Both the position numbers and the translations under genes were made by a program. Below the pieces are notes generated by a model, which made no database searches, was not told the origin of the DNA, and saw only the letters and a list, made by a program, of their open reading frames with translations. Positions 36,696 through 45,447 of a stretch of DNA of 64,000 nt are shown here, one piece after another. The stretch spans positions 1,736,001 to 1,800,000 of the forward strand of contig NZ_LT627736.1 in assembly GCF_900102005.1 (NCBI RefSeq), read 5' to 3'. Source of the DNA: Microbacterium sp. LKL04. Its GTDB lineage: Bacteria > Actinomycetota > Actinomycetes > Actinomycetales > Microbacteriaceae. Numbering within the stretch: the stretch's first letter is position 1; each line of letters begins with the position of its first letter.

Positions 36696-36790
36696 GTCAC
36701 ACACTCCCACTTCTGCCGGGTGTCGACCCGGTCGCCTCAGACCGCCACCGCAGTGGCTGATGGGACCAATGATGACATTCGTGGACGGGA

Positions 36791-36820
36791 TTGCAGTCGC
36801 TGTGCACATACGTGCACACT
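36791..36820 (+). promoter_or_regulatory. Promoter of the SorC-type regulator with an internal operator
   Basis: TTGCAG (36791-36796), 18 bp, then CACACT (36815-36820), 7 nt before the GTG. The palindrome TGTGCACATACGTGCACA (36801-36818; arms TGTGCAC and GTGCACA) fills the spacer and enters the -10. It lies 106 bp from the divergent glpD start, so one protein there could repress its own gene and control glpDK. Confidence 0.55.
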
Positions 36821-36827
36821 GTCTCTC

Positions 36828-37787
36828 GTGGAAGAGACGCTCGATCCCGACGACGTCCGTCGTGCCCTCACGGCGGCGCACCTTTACTACGTCCAGGACC
36901 GCACGATGGAGGCCATCGCGCGCGAGCTCGGCACCTCCCGGTCGACGGTGTCGCGTCTGCTGTCGCGTGCCCGCGCGACCGGCATCGTGGACATCCGCAT
37001 CCGCTCCCCGTTCGCCGCACCTCAGTTGTTGGAGCAGGATCTCGCCGACCGCTACGGGATCACGGCGCACGTGGTGCCGGTCCCCGACGACGCCAGCGAC
37101 GTGGAGCGACTCGAGCGCGTCGCGACGGCCGCTGCCCACCTGCTCGGCGACCTCATCGTCGCGGACACCACCGTGGGGATCGCCTGGGGGTCGACGACGG
37201 CGGCGGTCAGCCGGCGCCTCGTCCCGAAGTCCGTGCACGGGACGACGTTCGTGCAGCTCAACGGTTCGGGGAACACCCGGACGACGGGCCTGCTCTACGC
37301 GAGCGACATCCTCAGCCGATTCGCCGAGGCCTACGGCGGGAGCGCGCAGCAGTTCCCCGTGCCGGCGTTCTTCGACGACCCGCGCACGAAGCACGCGATG
37401 TGGCGGGAGCGCAGCACCACCCGCATCCTCGCCATCCAGGCGGCGATGGACCTCGTCCTCTTCAGCGTGGGCGCCGCCGACTCGCGCGTACCCAGCCACG
37501 TGTACTCCGGCGGCTACCTCGAGCCCGAGGAGCTCGCCGCCCTCGATCGCGAGGGCGTCGTGGCCGACGTCGCGACGGTCTTCTATCGGCTCGACGGATC
37601 GACCCGCGGGATCGAGCTCAACGACCGGGCCACCGGCCCCCGGTTCGATGTGCTCCGCCGCGTCGCGAGCCGAGTGTGCATCGTGTCCGGCGTCGACAAG
37701 CGCGACAGCCTGCGCGGCGCTCTCGCCGCCCGTCTCGTCACCGAGCTCGTCGTCGACGAGGCGACCGCCCGTGCCCTCACCGAATGA
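36828..37787 (+). CDS. SorC-family sugar-binding transcriptional regulator
   Basis: 319 aa. The N-terminal HTH (about 10-55: AAHLYYVQDRTMEAIARELG, then TSRSTVSRLLSRAR) is followed by the SorC/DeoR-type effector domain (GIAWGSTTAAVSRRLVP, then QLNGSGNTRTTG, then LFSVGAADSRVPSHVYSGGYL, about 100-260). Effectors of this family are phosphorylated sugars or polyols. The gene is divergent from glpD-glpK, with a palindrome in its promoter, so glycerol 3-phosphate or dihydroxyacetone phosphate is the obvious candidate effector. That assignment is inference from position. Confidence 0.86.
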   Translation: MEETLDPDDVRRALTAAHLYYVQDRTMEAIARELGTSRSTVSRLLSRARATGIVDIRIRSPFAAPQLLEQDLADRYGITAHVVPVPDDASDVERLERVATAAAHLLGDLIVADTTVGIAWGSTTAAVSRRLVPKSVHGTTFVQLNGSGNTRTTGLLYASDILSRFAEAYGGSAQQFPVPAFFDDPRTKHAMWRERSTTRILAIQAAMDLVLFSVGAADSRVPSHVYSGGYLEPEELAALDREGVVADVATVFYRLDGSTRGIELNDRATGPRFDVLRRVASRVCIVSGVDKRDSLRGALAARLVTELVVDEATARALTE

Positions 37788-37838
37788 CCCCGAAGTCAAG
37801 AGATGACGCGGGAATGAATCGCGCGAAGAGCGGTTGAT

Positions 37839-37844
37839 TACACT
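37839..37844 (+). promoter_or_regulatory. -10 box of the riboflavin operon promoter
   Basis: TACACT, which places the transcription start at about 37851, just before the FMN aptamer begins. No clear -35 is present. Confidence 0.45.
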
Positions 37845-37858
37845 GCAAGAGCAAGAAA

Positions 37859-37993
37859 CGTGCTCCGGGGTCGGTGGGAATCCGAACCGGCGGTGACAGT
37901 CCGCGAGCGGGACCCAGGTCCTGCTGATCCGGTGGAATTCCGGAACCGACGGTGATGCGACGAGAGTCGCTAGTCCGGATGGGAGGCAGCACG
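37859..37993 (+). promoter_or_regulatory. FMN riboswitch (RFN element)
   Basis: The outer stem CGTGCT/AGCACG closes the aptamer (37859-37864 with 37988-37993). Inside are the conserved blocks CCGGCGGTGACAGTCCGCGA and ACCGACGGTGATG...AGTCCGGATGGGAG, close to the RFN consensus. The ribD start follows 67 nt later. No T-run terminator is seen between them, so control of translation is more likely than attenuation. A small hairpin (TGCGGC-GAC-GCCGCA) follows the aptamer. Confidence 0.93.
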
Positions 37994-38060
37994 GTGGATG
38001 CGGCGACGCCGCACCGCCTGGCGCGCCCGCACCCCGGAGAACCCCATCGTGAGGATCCGG

Positions 38061-39080
38061 ATGAGTGTCACCGACGCAGAGCGCAGCGCGCTCCGTCACG
38101 CGTTCACGCTCGCGGCGAACGGCCCGCGCGGGCTGAACCCGCAGGTCGGCGCGGTCATCCTCTCCCCCGACGGCACCGTGCTGGCCGAAGGCTGGCACCA
38201 CGGAGCCGGCACGCCTCACGCCGAGATCGACGCGCTGTCGAAGCTGACGCCGGATGCCGCGCGCGGCGCCACCGCCGTCGTGACGCTCGAGCCGTGTAAT
38301 CACACCGGCCGCACCGGTCCGTGCGCCGTCGCCCTCATCGAGGCCGGGGTCGCGCGCGTCGTGTACTCGGCCGAAGACCCCGGCGCCGTCTCATCCGGAG
38401 GCGCCGAGCGGCTTCGCGCCGCCGGTGTCGACGTCGAGGGCGGCGCGCTCCGGGGCGAAGGCGAGGAGCTCATCTCGTCGTGGCTGACCGTGCAGCGCCT
38501 CGGGCGACCCCACGTCACCGTCAAATGGGCGCAGTCGCTCGACGGGCGGGCCGCGGCATCCGACGGCACCAGCCAATGGATCACGGGACCGGACGCGCGC
38601 GCGGACGTGCACCGCCGCCGCGCACAGGCCGACGCGATCGTCGTCGGCACCGGAACCGTCCTCGCGGACGACCCCGCACTCACCGCCCGCACCCCCGACG
38701 GGGCTCTCTACGATGACCAGCCGCGGCCGGTCATCGTCGGCACCCGGGCCGTGCCGCAGGCGGCGGCGCTGCGCCGTCACCCGCGACCCTTCATGCAGGA
38801 CGAGGGCGAGGACCTCCGCGATCTGCTCGATCGGCTCCGCGAGCTCGGCGCGCACCGCGTGTTCCTCGAGGGTGGTCCGACACTGGCGGCATCCTTCCTG
38901 CGGCAAGGACTCGTCGACGAGCTCCTCGTCTACATCGCCCCGACACTCATCGGGGGCGATCGAGTGGCCGTGGACGACATCGGCGTCTCGACGATCGCCG
39001 AGCAGCGCCGACTCGACATCGTCGGCCTCGACAGACTCGGTGACGACATCCTCGTCACCTTGACCCCCAAGGAGGGCTGA
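38061..39080 (+). CDS. ribD: Bifunctional diaminohydroxyphosphoribosylaminopyrimidine deaminase / reductase
   Basis: 339 aa. The N-terminal deaminase domain has the zinc site HAEIDAL (about 54-60) and EPCNHTGRTGPC (about 78-89). The C-terminal reductase domain begins near RPHVTVKWAQSLDGR and has FLEGGPTLAASFLR. Catalyses the second and third steps from GTP to riboflavin. The ATG at 38061 has GAGG six bases upstream; a GTG at 38049 is possible. It overlaps ribE by one base. Confidence 0.94.
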   Translation: MSVTDAERSALRHAFTLAANGPRGLNPQVGAVILSPDGTVLAEGWHHGAGTPHAEIDALSKLTPDAARGATAVVTLEPCNHTGRTGPCAVALIEAGVARVVYSAEDPGAVSSGGAERLRAAGVDVEGGALRGEGEELISSWLTVQRLGRPHVTVKWAQSLDGRAAASDGTSQWITGPDARADVHRRRAQADAIVVGTGTVLADDPALTARTPDGALYDDQPRPVIVGTRAVPQAAALRRHPRPFMQDEGEDLRDLLDRLRELGAHRVFLEGGPTLAASFLRQGLVDELLVYIAPTLIGGDRVAVDDIGVSTIAEQRRLDIVGLDRLGDDILVTLTPKEG

Positions 39081-39727
39081 TGTTCACGGGCATCATCGAA
39101 GAACAGGGCGTCATCACCGCCATCGACCCGTCCGGCGACGGAGTGCGCCTCGCGGTCCGCGCACCGCTCGCGGTCTCGGACGCGCAGCGCGGCGACTCCA
39201 TCTCCATCAGCGGTGTCTGCCTCACGGTCACCGATCAGACACCCGAGGGGTTCACCGCCGACGTCATGAAGCAGACGCTCGACATGTCGACTCTCGGCAC
39301 GCTCTCCGTCGGCTCCCCGGTCAACGTCGAGCGCGCCCTCGCCGCGCACACCCGGCTCGGCGGGCACATCGTGCAGGGGCACGTCGACGGCACCGGCGAG
39401 GTGCTCGAGGTGCGCCCCGGCGAGCAGTGGCGCGTCCTCCGCGTCTCACTCCCCGCAGACCTCGCCCCCCTCGTCGTCGACAAGGGATCGATCACGGTCC
39501 AGGGGGTCTCGCTCACCGTCTCCGACGTGTCGGACGCCGACGCGTCGTCGCACTGGTTCGAGATCTCCCTCATCCCCGAAACCCTCGAGGTGACCACTCT
39601 CGGCGCACTGGCGCCCGGCGACCGCGTCAACCTCGAAACCGACATCCTGGCGCGGCACGTGCAACGCCTGCTCCGATTCGCCTCACCCGACGGCATCCCG
39701 TCCGCAGAAGAAGGAGGCTCCCGATGA
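39080..39727 (+). CDS. ribE: Riboflavin synthase, alpha subunit
   Basis: 215 aa. Converts two 6,7-dimethyl-8-ribityllumazines to riboflavin and a pyrimidine. It has two tandem lumazine-binding barrels: the first begins MFTGIIEEQG, and the second is signalled by AHTRLGGHIVQGHVDGTG (about 94-111). It overlaps both neighbours (1 nt with ribD, 4 nt with ribBA). Confidence 0.94.
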   Translation: MFTGIIEEQGVITAIDPSGDGVRLAVRAPLAVSDAQRGDSISISGVCLTVTDQTPEGFTADVMKQTLDMSTLGTLSVGSPVNVERALAAHTRLGGHIVQGHVDGTGEVLEVRPGEQWRVLRVSLPADLAPLVVDKGSITVQGVSLTVSDVSDADASSHWFEISLIPETLEVTTLGALAPGDRVNLETDILARHVQRLLRFASPDGIPSAEEGGSR

Positions 39728-41004
39728 GCCTTTCCACGATCCCCGACGCCCTGGCAGCGCTCAAGGAAGGGCGACCGATCCTGGTCGCCGACGATGAGAG
39801 CCGCGAGAACGAGGGCGACATCATCCTGTCCGCCGAGCTCGCCTCGCCGGAGTGGCTCGCCTGGACCATCCGCTGGTCCAGCGGCTTCCTCTGCGCGCCG
39901 ATGCCCGCGGACTGGGCCGACCGGCTCGACCTCCCCCCGATGGTGGAGGTCAACCAGGATGCCCGGAGCACGGCCTACACCGTGAGCGTCGACGCTGCCG
40001 AAGGCGTCACGACCGGCATCAGCGCCTCGGACCGCGCCCGGACGGTCAACGTCCTGGCGGACCCGAGCTCCGTTCCCTCCTCGCTCATCCGCCCCGGACA
40101 CGTTCTGCCGCTGCGCGCCGTGGACGGCGGCGTCCGCGAGCGCGCCGGACACACCGAGGCCGCGGTCGAGCTCATGCAGCTCGCGGGCCTGCAGCCCGTC
40201 GGCGTCATCGGCGAGGTCGTCGCCGACGACGGCAGCATGATGCGGATGCCGGGGCTCATGGAGATGGGCGAGCGCGAAGGCATCCCCGTCATCACGATCG
40301 AGCAGCTCATCGCGCACCTCAATGCGGCCGACGGCGACAGCACCTCGGCCCACACGGACCACCCGGCCAAGCGCCGGGTGAGCCTGCGCGCGGAGGCGAA
40401 GGTCCCCACCTCGCACGGCGAGTTCCGCTTCCTCGCGTACAAGGACCGCATCACCGGCACGGACCACATCGCCGTCGTCTCGGGCGACCTCACCGAGGAC
40501 GCCCCCCTCGTGCGCGTGCACTCCGAGTGCCTGACCGGCGAGGCGTTCGGGTCGCTCAAGTGCGAGTGCGGCCCCCAGCTCGAGGCGGCGCTCGACGCCA
40601 TCGAGCAGGACGGCGGCGTCGTGATCTACATGCGCGGTCACGAGGGCCGCGGCATCGGCCTCATCAACAAGCTGCGCGCGTACAGCCTGCAGGAGCGGGG
40701 CCTCGACACCGTCGACGCGAACCTCGCGCTCGGCCTGCCGGCCGATGCCCGCGACTATGCGGCGGCCGCCGGCATCCTGACCGACCTCGGCGTGAAGCAG
40801 ATCCGTCTGCTGACCAACAACACCGACAAGGTGGCGCAGCTGCGTGCGCTCGGTCTCACGATCGTCGACCAGGTGCCCCTGCTCGTCGGTGTCGGTGCGA
40901 ACAACCACCAGTACCTGGCGACGAAGGCCGACCGCATGGGTCACATCATCGACGCCGACGAGCTGCGCGAGGCCCTCGCGCACAGTGAGGAGCACACCGC
41001 ATGA
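39724..41004 (+). CDS. ribBA: 3,4-dihydroxy-2-butanone-4-phosphate synthase / GTP cyclohydrolase II
   Basis: 426 aa fusion. The N-terminal synthase domain (1-200) has [21 protein letters not shown] and GHTEAAVEL. The C-terminal cyclohydrolase II domain has the zinc cysteines in SECLTGE and KCECGPQ (about 265-285), [10 protein letters not shown], and NNTDKVAQL. Supplies both precursors of lumazine. It overlaps ribE and ribH by 4 nt each. Confidence 0.95.
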   Translation: MSLSTIPDALAALKEGRPILVADDESRENEGDIILSAELASPEWLAWTIRWSSGFLCAPMPADWADRLDLPPMVEVNQDARSTAYTVSVDAAEGVTTGISASDRARTVNVLADPSSVPSSLIRPGHVLPLRAVDGGVRERAGHTEAAVELMQLAGLQPVGVIGEVVADDGSMMRMPGLMEMGEREGIPVITIEQLIAHLNAADGDSTSAHTDHPAKRRVSLRAEAKVPTSHGEFRFLAYKDRITGTDHIAVVSGDLTEDAPLVRVHSECLTGEAFGSLKCECGPQLEAALDAIEQDGGVVIYMRGHEGRGIGLINKLRAYSLQERGLDTVDANLALGLPADARDYAAAAGILTDLGVKQIRLLTNNTDKVAQLRALGLTIVDQVPLLVGVGANNHQYLATKADRMGHIIDADELREALAHSEEHTA

Positions 41005-41474
41005 GCGGACACGGAGCCCCCAAGGCCGAAGCCGTCGACGCGAAGGGACTGTCGGTCGTCGTCGTCGCCGGCCAGTGGCACGACGTCATCACCGACGGGC
41101 TGATCGCCGGCGCAACGCGCATCCTCGATGCGTCAGGCGCCTCCTGGCGCCTCGTGCGGGTGCCCGGCTCGTTCGAGCTCCCGGTCGTCGCGAAGGCTGC
41201 GCTGGATGCCGGCGCCGACGCGGCCGTCGCCCTCGGCGTGATCATCAGAGGCGGCACCCCGCACTTCGACTTCGTATCGTCCGCCGCGACCGACGGACTG
41301 ACCCGTGTCGCGCTCGACACCGGCAAGCCGGTCGGCTTCGGCGTTCTGACCCTCGACGACGAGCAGCAGGGCATCGACCGTGCCGGGCTGGAGGGCTCGA
41401 AGGAGGACAAGGGCGCGGAAGCTGCGGATGCCGCGATCCGCACCGCCCTGGTGCTCCGAGACCTCCGAGGCTGA
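41001..41474 (+). CDS. ribH: 6,7-dimethyl-8-ribityllumazine synthase
   Basis: 157 aa. Condenses the RibA- and RibB-derived precursors to lumazine. Visible are [15 protein letters not shown] (about 53-67), [17 protein letters not shown] (about 76-92) with the catalytic histidine in the position of H88, and [16 protein letters not shown] (about 112-127). It is the last gene of the riboswitch-controlled operon. Confidence 0.95.
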   Translation: MSGHGAPKAEAVDAKGLSVVVVAGQWHDVITDGLIAGATRILDASGASWRLVRVPGSFELPVVAKAALDAGADAAVALGVIIRGGTPHFDFVSSAATDGLTRVALDTGKPVGFGVLTLDDEQQGIDRAGLEGSKEDKGAEAADAAIRTALVLRDLRG

Positions 41475-41523
41475 CCTCACCGTCCTGCTGCGCAGGGTCA
41501 CCACCTTCAGGTAGCCTGAGGGC

Positions 41524-41874
41524 ATGGAGACCCTGCGCAGCATCGTCGTTCTCGTCCACCTCATCGGCTTCGCGACGCTCTTCGGCGCGTGGGTGGTCGA
41601 ACTCGTCGGCCAGCGGCGCGTGACGCGCATCATGCACTGGGGCCTGGGCATCGCTCTCATCGCCGGTCTCGCACTGTCGGCTCCGTGGGGACTCGACCAC
41701 GACCTCAACTACGCGAAGATCGGCATCAAACTCGTCATCCTCGTGCTCATCGGCGGGCTCCTCGGCGCCGGCGCCGGACGGCTGCGGAAGACGGGCTCGG
41801 TCCCCGCCGGGATCTTCTGGCCCATCGGCATCCTGACGCTCGTCAACGCGGGTCTCGCCGTCATCTGGCGCTGA
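41524..41874 (+). CDS. Small four-helix integral membrane protein
   Basis: 116 aa with four predicted helices (about 5-27, 38-54, 62-82 and 93-113). It begins METLRSIVVLVHLIGFATLFGAW in outline, with an intramembrane histidine. It resembles unnamed actinobacterial membrane proteins; no function is known to me. TAGCCT (41512-41517) ends 6 nt before the ATG, so it has its own leaderless promoter rather than riding on the riboflavin operon. Confidence 0.72.
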   Translation: METLRSIVVLVHLIGFATLFGAWVVELVGQRRVTRIMHWGLGIALIAGLALSAPWGLDHDLNYAKIGIKLVILVLIGGLLGAGAGRLRKTGSVPAGIFWPIGILTLVNAGLAVIWR

Positions 41875-42045
41875 CCGGGGCTTCCCGCGGTTCTGCGCGG
41901 GAGTAGGGTGGAGGTTTGCGCGTCGACCACTCCGTCGGCGCCTCGGTGATCCCAGTGCTGTGATGCCCTCGCGACACCCCTGCGAGCGCATCCGCCGCCG
42001 ACGCGTCCCATGAGGACCCACCGCTTCATTCCGAAGGTCCCCCGC

Positions 42046-43494
42046 ATGTCATCCGCAGCACCCGCGGCATCCGCCGCACCCGCCAATCCGCGCTCCCGCG
42101 TCATCACCGCGAGCCTGGTCGGCACGACGATCGAGTTCTACGACTTCTACGTCTACGCGACCGCCGCCGTCCTCGTCTTCCCCATCCTGTTCTTCCCCGC
42201 CGGGAACGACACCACCAACCTGCTGCTCTCGTTCAGCATCTTCGGCGCGGCCATGGTCGCGCGCCCCGTCGGCGCCGTCATCTTCGGTCACTTCGGCGAC
42301 AAGTTCGGCCGCAAGGCCACCCTCGTGGGCTCGCTCCTCACGATGGGCGTCGCGACGTTCCTCATCGGCTTCCTGCCAACCTTCGATCAGGTCGGCATCG
42401 TCGCCCCGATCCTGTTGCTCGTTCTCCGTCTCGCGCAGGGCTTCGCGCTCGGCGGCGAGTGGTCCGGTGCGGCACTGGTCGCGACCGAGAACGCGCCCAA
42501 GGGCAAGCGCGCCTGGTACGGCACCTTCCCCCAGCTGGGCGCTCCGATCGGCTTCATCATCGCGAACTCGGTCTTCCTCGCGATCTACTTCGCCCTCCCC
42601 CACCCCGACGGCCCGGCACAGCGTTCCGAGGCGTTCCTCGCGTGGGGCTGGCGCGTGCCCTTCCTGTTCTCGGCGGTCATGGTCATCGTCGGTCTCTATG
42701 TGCGCTTGAAGCTCGTCGAGTCGTCGACGTTCGCGAAGGCCGAGAAGACCGGCGCGATCCGCAAGTTCCCGCTGGGTGAAGTGATCCGCCGCCACTGGAA
42801 GCAGCTGATCCTCGGCACGTTCATCATGCTGGCGACCTACGTGCTCTTCTACCTGATGACCGCATTCACCCTCGCCTACGGCACGAAGGCGACGACCGAG
42901 GGCGCCGCCGCGGCCGCAGAGGCGACCGGAACGGCATTCGACGCCGCGACGTACGTGCCCGGCCTCGGCTTCGGGTACACGGACTTCGTCATCATGCAGA
43001 TCGTCGGCGTCATCTTCTTCGGCATCTTCACGCTGCTGTCGGGCCCCGTCGCCGACACCATCGGCCGCCGCCGGCTGCTGCTCTGGATCACGGGCCTGAT
43101 CGGCGTCTTCGGTCTGCTGTTCAACGTGTTCCTCCTGCCGCAGCTCGACCCGAAGTTCACCGGCGCCCTCGTGCAGGGCTTCCTCATCCTCGGGTTCATG
43201 CTCATGGGTGCGACCTTCGGCCCCATGGGAGCCCTCCTGCCCGAACTGTTCCCGACGAACGTCCGGTACACCGGCTCGGCGATCTCGTACAACGTGTCGT
43301 CGATCCTCGGTGCAGCCCTGGCGCCCATCGTCGCGACCGCGCTGTGGGCCGCCGCCGGCGGTTCGCCGTGGCTCGTCGGCGTCTACCTGACGGGCTCGGC
43401 CGTCCTCACCTTCATCGCCCTGTGGCTCTCGAAGGAGACGAAGGACGTCGAGTACGAGACCAACATCGGACACGCGGAGCTGCGCACGCGCTGA
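42046..43494 (+). CDS. MFS transporter, metabolite:H+ symporter (MHS) type
   Basis: 482 aa with twelve predicted helices. TTIEFYDFYVYATAAVLVF in helix 1 and GHFGDKFGRKATL between helices 2 and 3 are the MHS signatures shared with ShiA, ProP and KgtP. RLAQGFALGGEWSGAALV is the helix 4 motif. The substrate is probably a carboxylate, osmolyte or shikimate-like compound; position gives no hint. The ATG at 42046 (GAAGG upstream) is preferred over one 36 nt earlier. A strong terminator follows. Confidence 0.86.
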   Translation: MSSAAPAASAAPANPRSRVITASLVGTTIEFYDFYVYATAAVLVFPILFFPAGNDTTNLLLSFSIFGAAMVARPVGAVIFGHFGDKFGRKATLVGSLLTMGVATFLIGFLPTFDQVGIVAPILLLVLRLAQGFALGGEWSGAALVATENAPKGKRAWYGTFPQLGAPIGFIIANSVFLAIYFALPHPDGPAQRSEAFLAWGWRVPFLFSAVMVIVGLYVRLKLVESSTFAKAEKTGAIRKFPLGEVIRRHWKQLILGTFIMLATYVLFYLMTAFTLAYGTKATTEGAAAAAEATGTAFDAATYVPGLGFGYTDFVIMQIVGVIFFGIFTLLSGPVADTIGRRRLLLWITGLIGVFGLLFNVFLLPQLDPKFTGALVQGFLILGFMLMGATFGPMGALLPELFPTNVRYTGSAISYNVSSILGAALAPIVATALWAAAGGSPWLVGVYLTGSAVLTFIALWLSKETKDVEYETNIGHAELRTR

Positions 43495-43510
43495 CCTTCA
43501 CCTGAACCGT

Positions 43511-43552
43511 CGGATGCCGCGGCCCACCCCACCGGGAGGGCCGCGGCATCCG
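43511..43552 (+). terminator. Terminator built from inverted GGATGCC/GGCATCC motifs
   Basis: A perfect 15-bp stem (43511-43525 with 43538-43552) and a 12-nt loop, followed by TTCTGT. It lies 16 nt after the transporter stop. Confidence 0.75.
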
Positions 43553-43623
43553 TTCTGTCAAGAGCTCCCCTGGACGTGGGTCCGGGTTTATCGTCGGCCC
43601 CACAGGCACACGAGGAGCAAGCG

Positions 43624-44616
43624 ATGGCGATCAAGAAGGTGACCCAGGCATCGGTCGTCGAGTACGACCAGACCGGCGGACCCGAGGTCCTGCACCTCGT
43701 CACCCGCGACCTGCCCGAACCCGGTCCGGGCGAGGTCACCGTCGAGGTGATGACGATGGGCCTCAACCACATCGACGGTTTCGTCCGCTCCGGCGCCGAG
43801 AAGGAATGGGACGACGAATTCCCCCGCCGCTCGGGCAGTTGCTTCGCGGGAACCGTCATCGCCGTCGGCCCCGACACCGCCGGCTTCCCCGTCGGCAGCG
43901 ACGTCGTCGGTCACGTCCGCTCCGGAGCACAGGCGAGCCACCTCACAGTGCCCGTGGGCCGTCTGGCCCGAAAGCCCAAGAACGTGACATTCGAGACCGC
44001 GGGCGGCCTCTACCTCGCCGGGACGACGGCGCTCGACATCCTCGACGAGCTCAAAGTCGGTGCGGGCGACACCGTCGTCATCTCGGCGGCGGCCGGCGGC
44101 GTCGGAAGCATCGAGGCGCAGATCGCGATGCACCGAGGCGCCCGCGTCATCGGGACGTGCGGCGACCGCAACTTCGACTACCTGCGTCAGCTCGGGGTGA
44201 AGCCCGTGCGTTATGGCGAAGGCATCGTCGACCGCATCCGGGCGCTCGCGCCCGACGGGGTCAGCGCCTACATCGACAACTTCGGCCAGGACGGTCAGGA
44301 CATCGCCGAGGCTCTCGGCGTCCCGGCGGGGAAGTTCCGCTCCAGCGCCGACCGGCGCGACCGGGAGGTCGCCCTACTGTCGGACGAACCGGACGCCGTC
44401 GCGCACGGCACCGACCAGCTCCGCAAGGTCGTGGACCTCGCCGAGAAGCGGGTGGTGAACGTCCTCGTGTCGGGCTTCTACCCGCTCGCCGATGTCGCCG
44501 AGGCGTACGACGACCTGATGAAGCTGCACTCCCGGGGCAAGGTCGTGCTCGCGACCCACCCGGTGAACCCCCGTCGCATCCGCAAGGCGCGCGACGTCAT
44601 GGAATCCGGCCGCTGA
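43624..44616 (+). CDS. Quinone oxidoreductase-like protein (zinc-free MDR family)
   Basis: 330 aa. The N-terminal GroES-like domain (EYDQTGGPEVLHL, then VMTMGLNHIDGFVRSG) is followed by the Rossmann domain with AAAGGVGSIEAQIA (about 160-173). The catalytic zinc ligands of alcohol dehydrogenases are missing, as in quinone reductase (QOR)-like members. The C-terminus SRGKVVLATHP is a standard family ending. Likely NADPH-dependent reduction of an enone or quinone. A GAGGAGCAAGCG site precedes the ATG. Confidence 0.84.
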   Translation: MAIKKVTQASVVEYDQTGGPEVLHLVTRDLPEPGPGEVTVEVMTMGLNHIDGFVRSGAEKEWDDEFPRRSGSCFAGTVIAVGPDTAGFPVGSDVVGHVRSGAQASHLTVPVGRLARKPKNVTFETAGGLYLAGTTALDILDELKVGAGDTVVISAAAGGVGSIEAQIAMHRGARVIGTCGDRNFDYLRQLGVKPVRYGEGIVDRIRALAPDGVSAYIDNFGQDGQDIAEALGVPAGKFRSSADRRDREVALLSDEPDAVAHGTDQLRKVVDLAEKRVVNVLVSGFYPLADVAEAYDDLMKLHSRGKVVLATHPVNPRRIRKARDVMESGR

Positions 44617-44625
44617 GCGGCATCC

Positions 44626-45447
44626 TCAGTCGAGGAACAGGGCGCGCAGGCGCTTCGTCGTGAAGACGAGCCCGACGGCGATCATCACGACGTAGTAGAG
44701 GACGTGCCACAGCATCCCGACGGACAGGATGCCGGTCGTCAGCCCGCGGATGAGTTCGACGCCGTGCCAGAGCGGGAGCGCCATGACGATCGACTGCACC
44801 CACCCGGGGTAGACGGTGATCGGGTAGAACGTCGCCGAGAACAGGAACATCGGCAGGAGCACGAAGTTGATCCAGTCCATGTGCTGGAAGGTCTTCATGT
44901 AGCTCGTGATACCCATGCCGAGGCTCGCGAAACCGAAGGCGATCAGCAGGACGGCGGGGATGGCGAGGATCGCCGTCCACGCGAGGTTCAGCCCCAGGAC
45001 CTGCATGACGATCATGAATCCCGTCGCGTACAGCAGGCCGCGCAGCAGCGCGTAGAGGATCTCGCCCAGGGCGACGTCGAGCGGTCCGAGCGAGGTCGCC
45101 AGCATGCCCTCGTAGAGCTTCCCGTAGTTCAGCTTGAAGAAGACGTTCCAGGTGGAGTCGTAGATCGCGCCGTTCATCGCCGAGACGGCGAGGAGCGCCG
45201 GTGCGATGAAGGCGGCGTAGCTGACCTCGACGCCCTGAGACGTCTGGACGTCGCCGATGAGCGACCCGAGCCCGAGTCCCATCGAGGCGAGGTAGAAGAC
45301 CGGCTCGAAGAAGCCGGACAGGACGACGGCCCAGCTCGAGGATCGGGCGGCGAGGAACCCGCGCTGCACGACGGCGCCGGGATTGCCCGCCCACAGGGCG
45401 CGCACGCCACCGCGGCGGGCGGCGGCCTCGACCGTCGCGACGCTCAC
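44626..45447 (-). CDS. ABC-2 type exporter permease (second subunit)
   Basis: 273 aa with six hydrophobic segments. It is of the DrrB/NodJ type: FEPVFYLASMGLGLG near residue 45 and the ABC-2 signature LLPMFLFSATFYPI with MALPLWHGVELIRG (about 185-225). The GTG overlaps the stop of the first permease. Together with the next two genes it forms a three-gene exporter; the cargo is unknown. Confidence 0.86.
   Translation of the reverse strand: MSVATVEAAARRGGVRALWAGNPGAVVQRGFLAARSSSWAVVLSGFFEPVFYLASMGLGLGSLIGDVQTSQGVEVSYAAFIAPALLAVSAMNGAIYDSTWNVFFKLNYGKLYEGMLATSLGPLDVALGEILYALLRGLLYATGFMIVMQVLGLNLAWTAILAIPAVLLIAFGFASLGMGITSYMKTFQHMDWINFVLLPMFLFSATFYPITVYPGWVQSIVMALPLWHGVELIRGLTTGILSVGMLWHVLYYVVMIAVGLVFTTKRLRALFLD

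Noticed and set aside
34707..37787. 1026-codon open frame on the plus strand ending with the SorC regulator
   Set aside because: The regulator proper starts at 36828; the upstream part is antisense to glpK and glpD and resembles no protein.
34998..38303. Very long open frame of 1101 codons on the minus strand extending far upstream of glpD
   Set aside because: Only the part up to 36695 has glpD homology and a ribosome site. The rest runs antisense through the SorC gene and riboswitch with Arg/Gly-rich shadow composition, as expected in GC-rich DNA.
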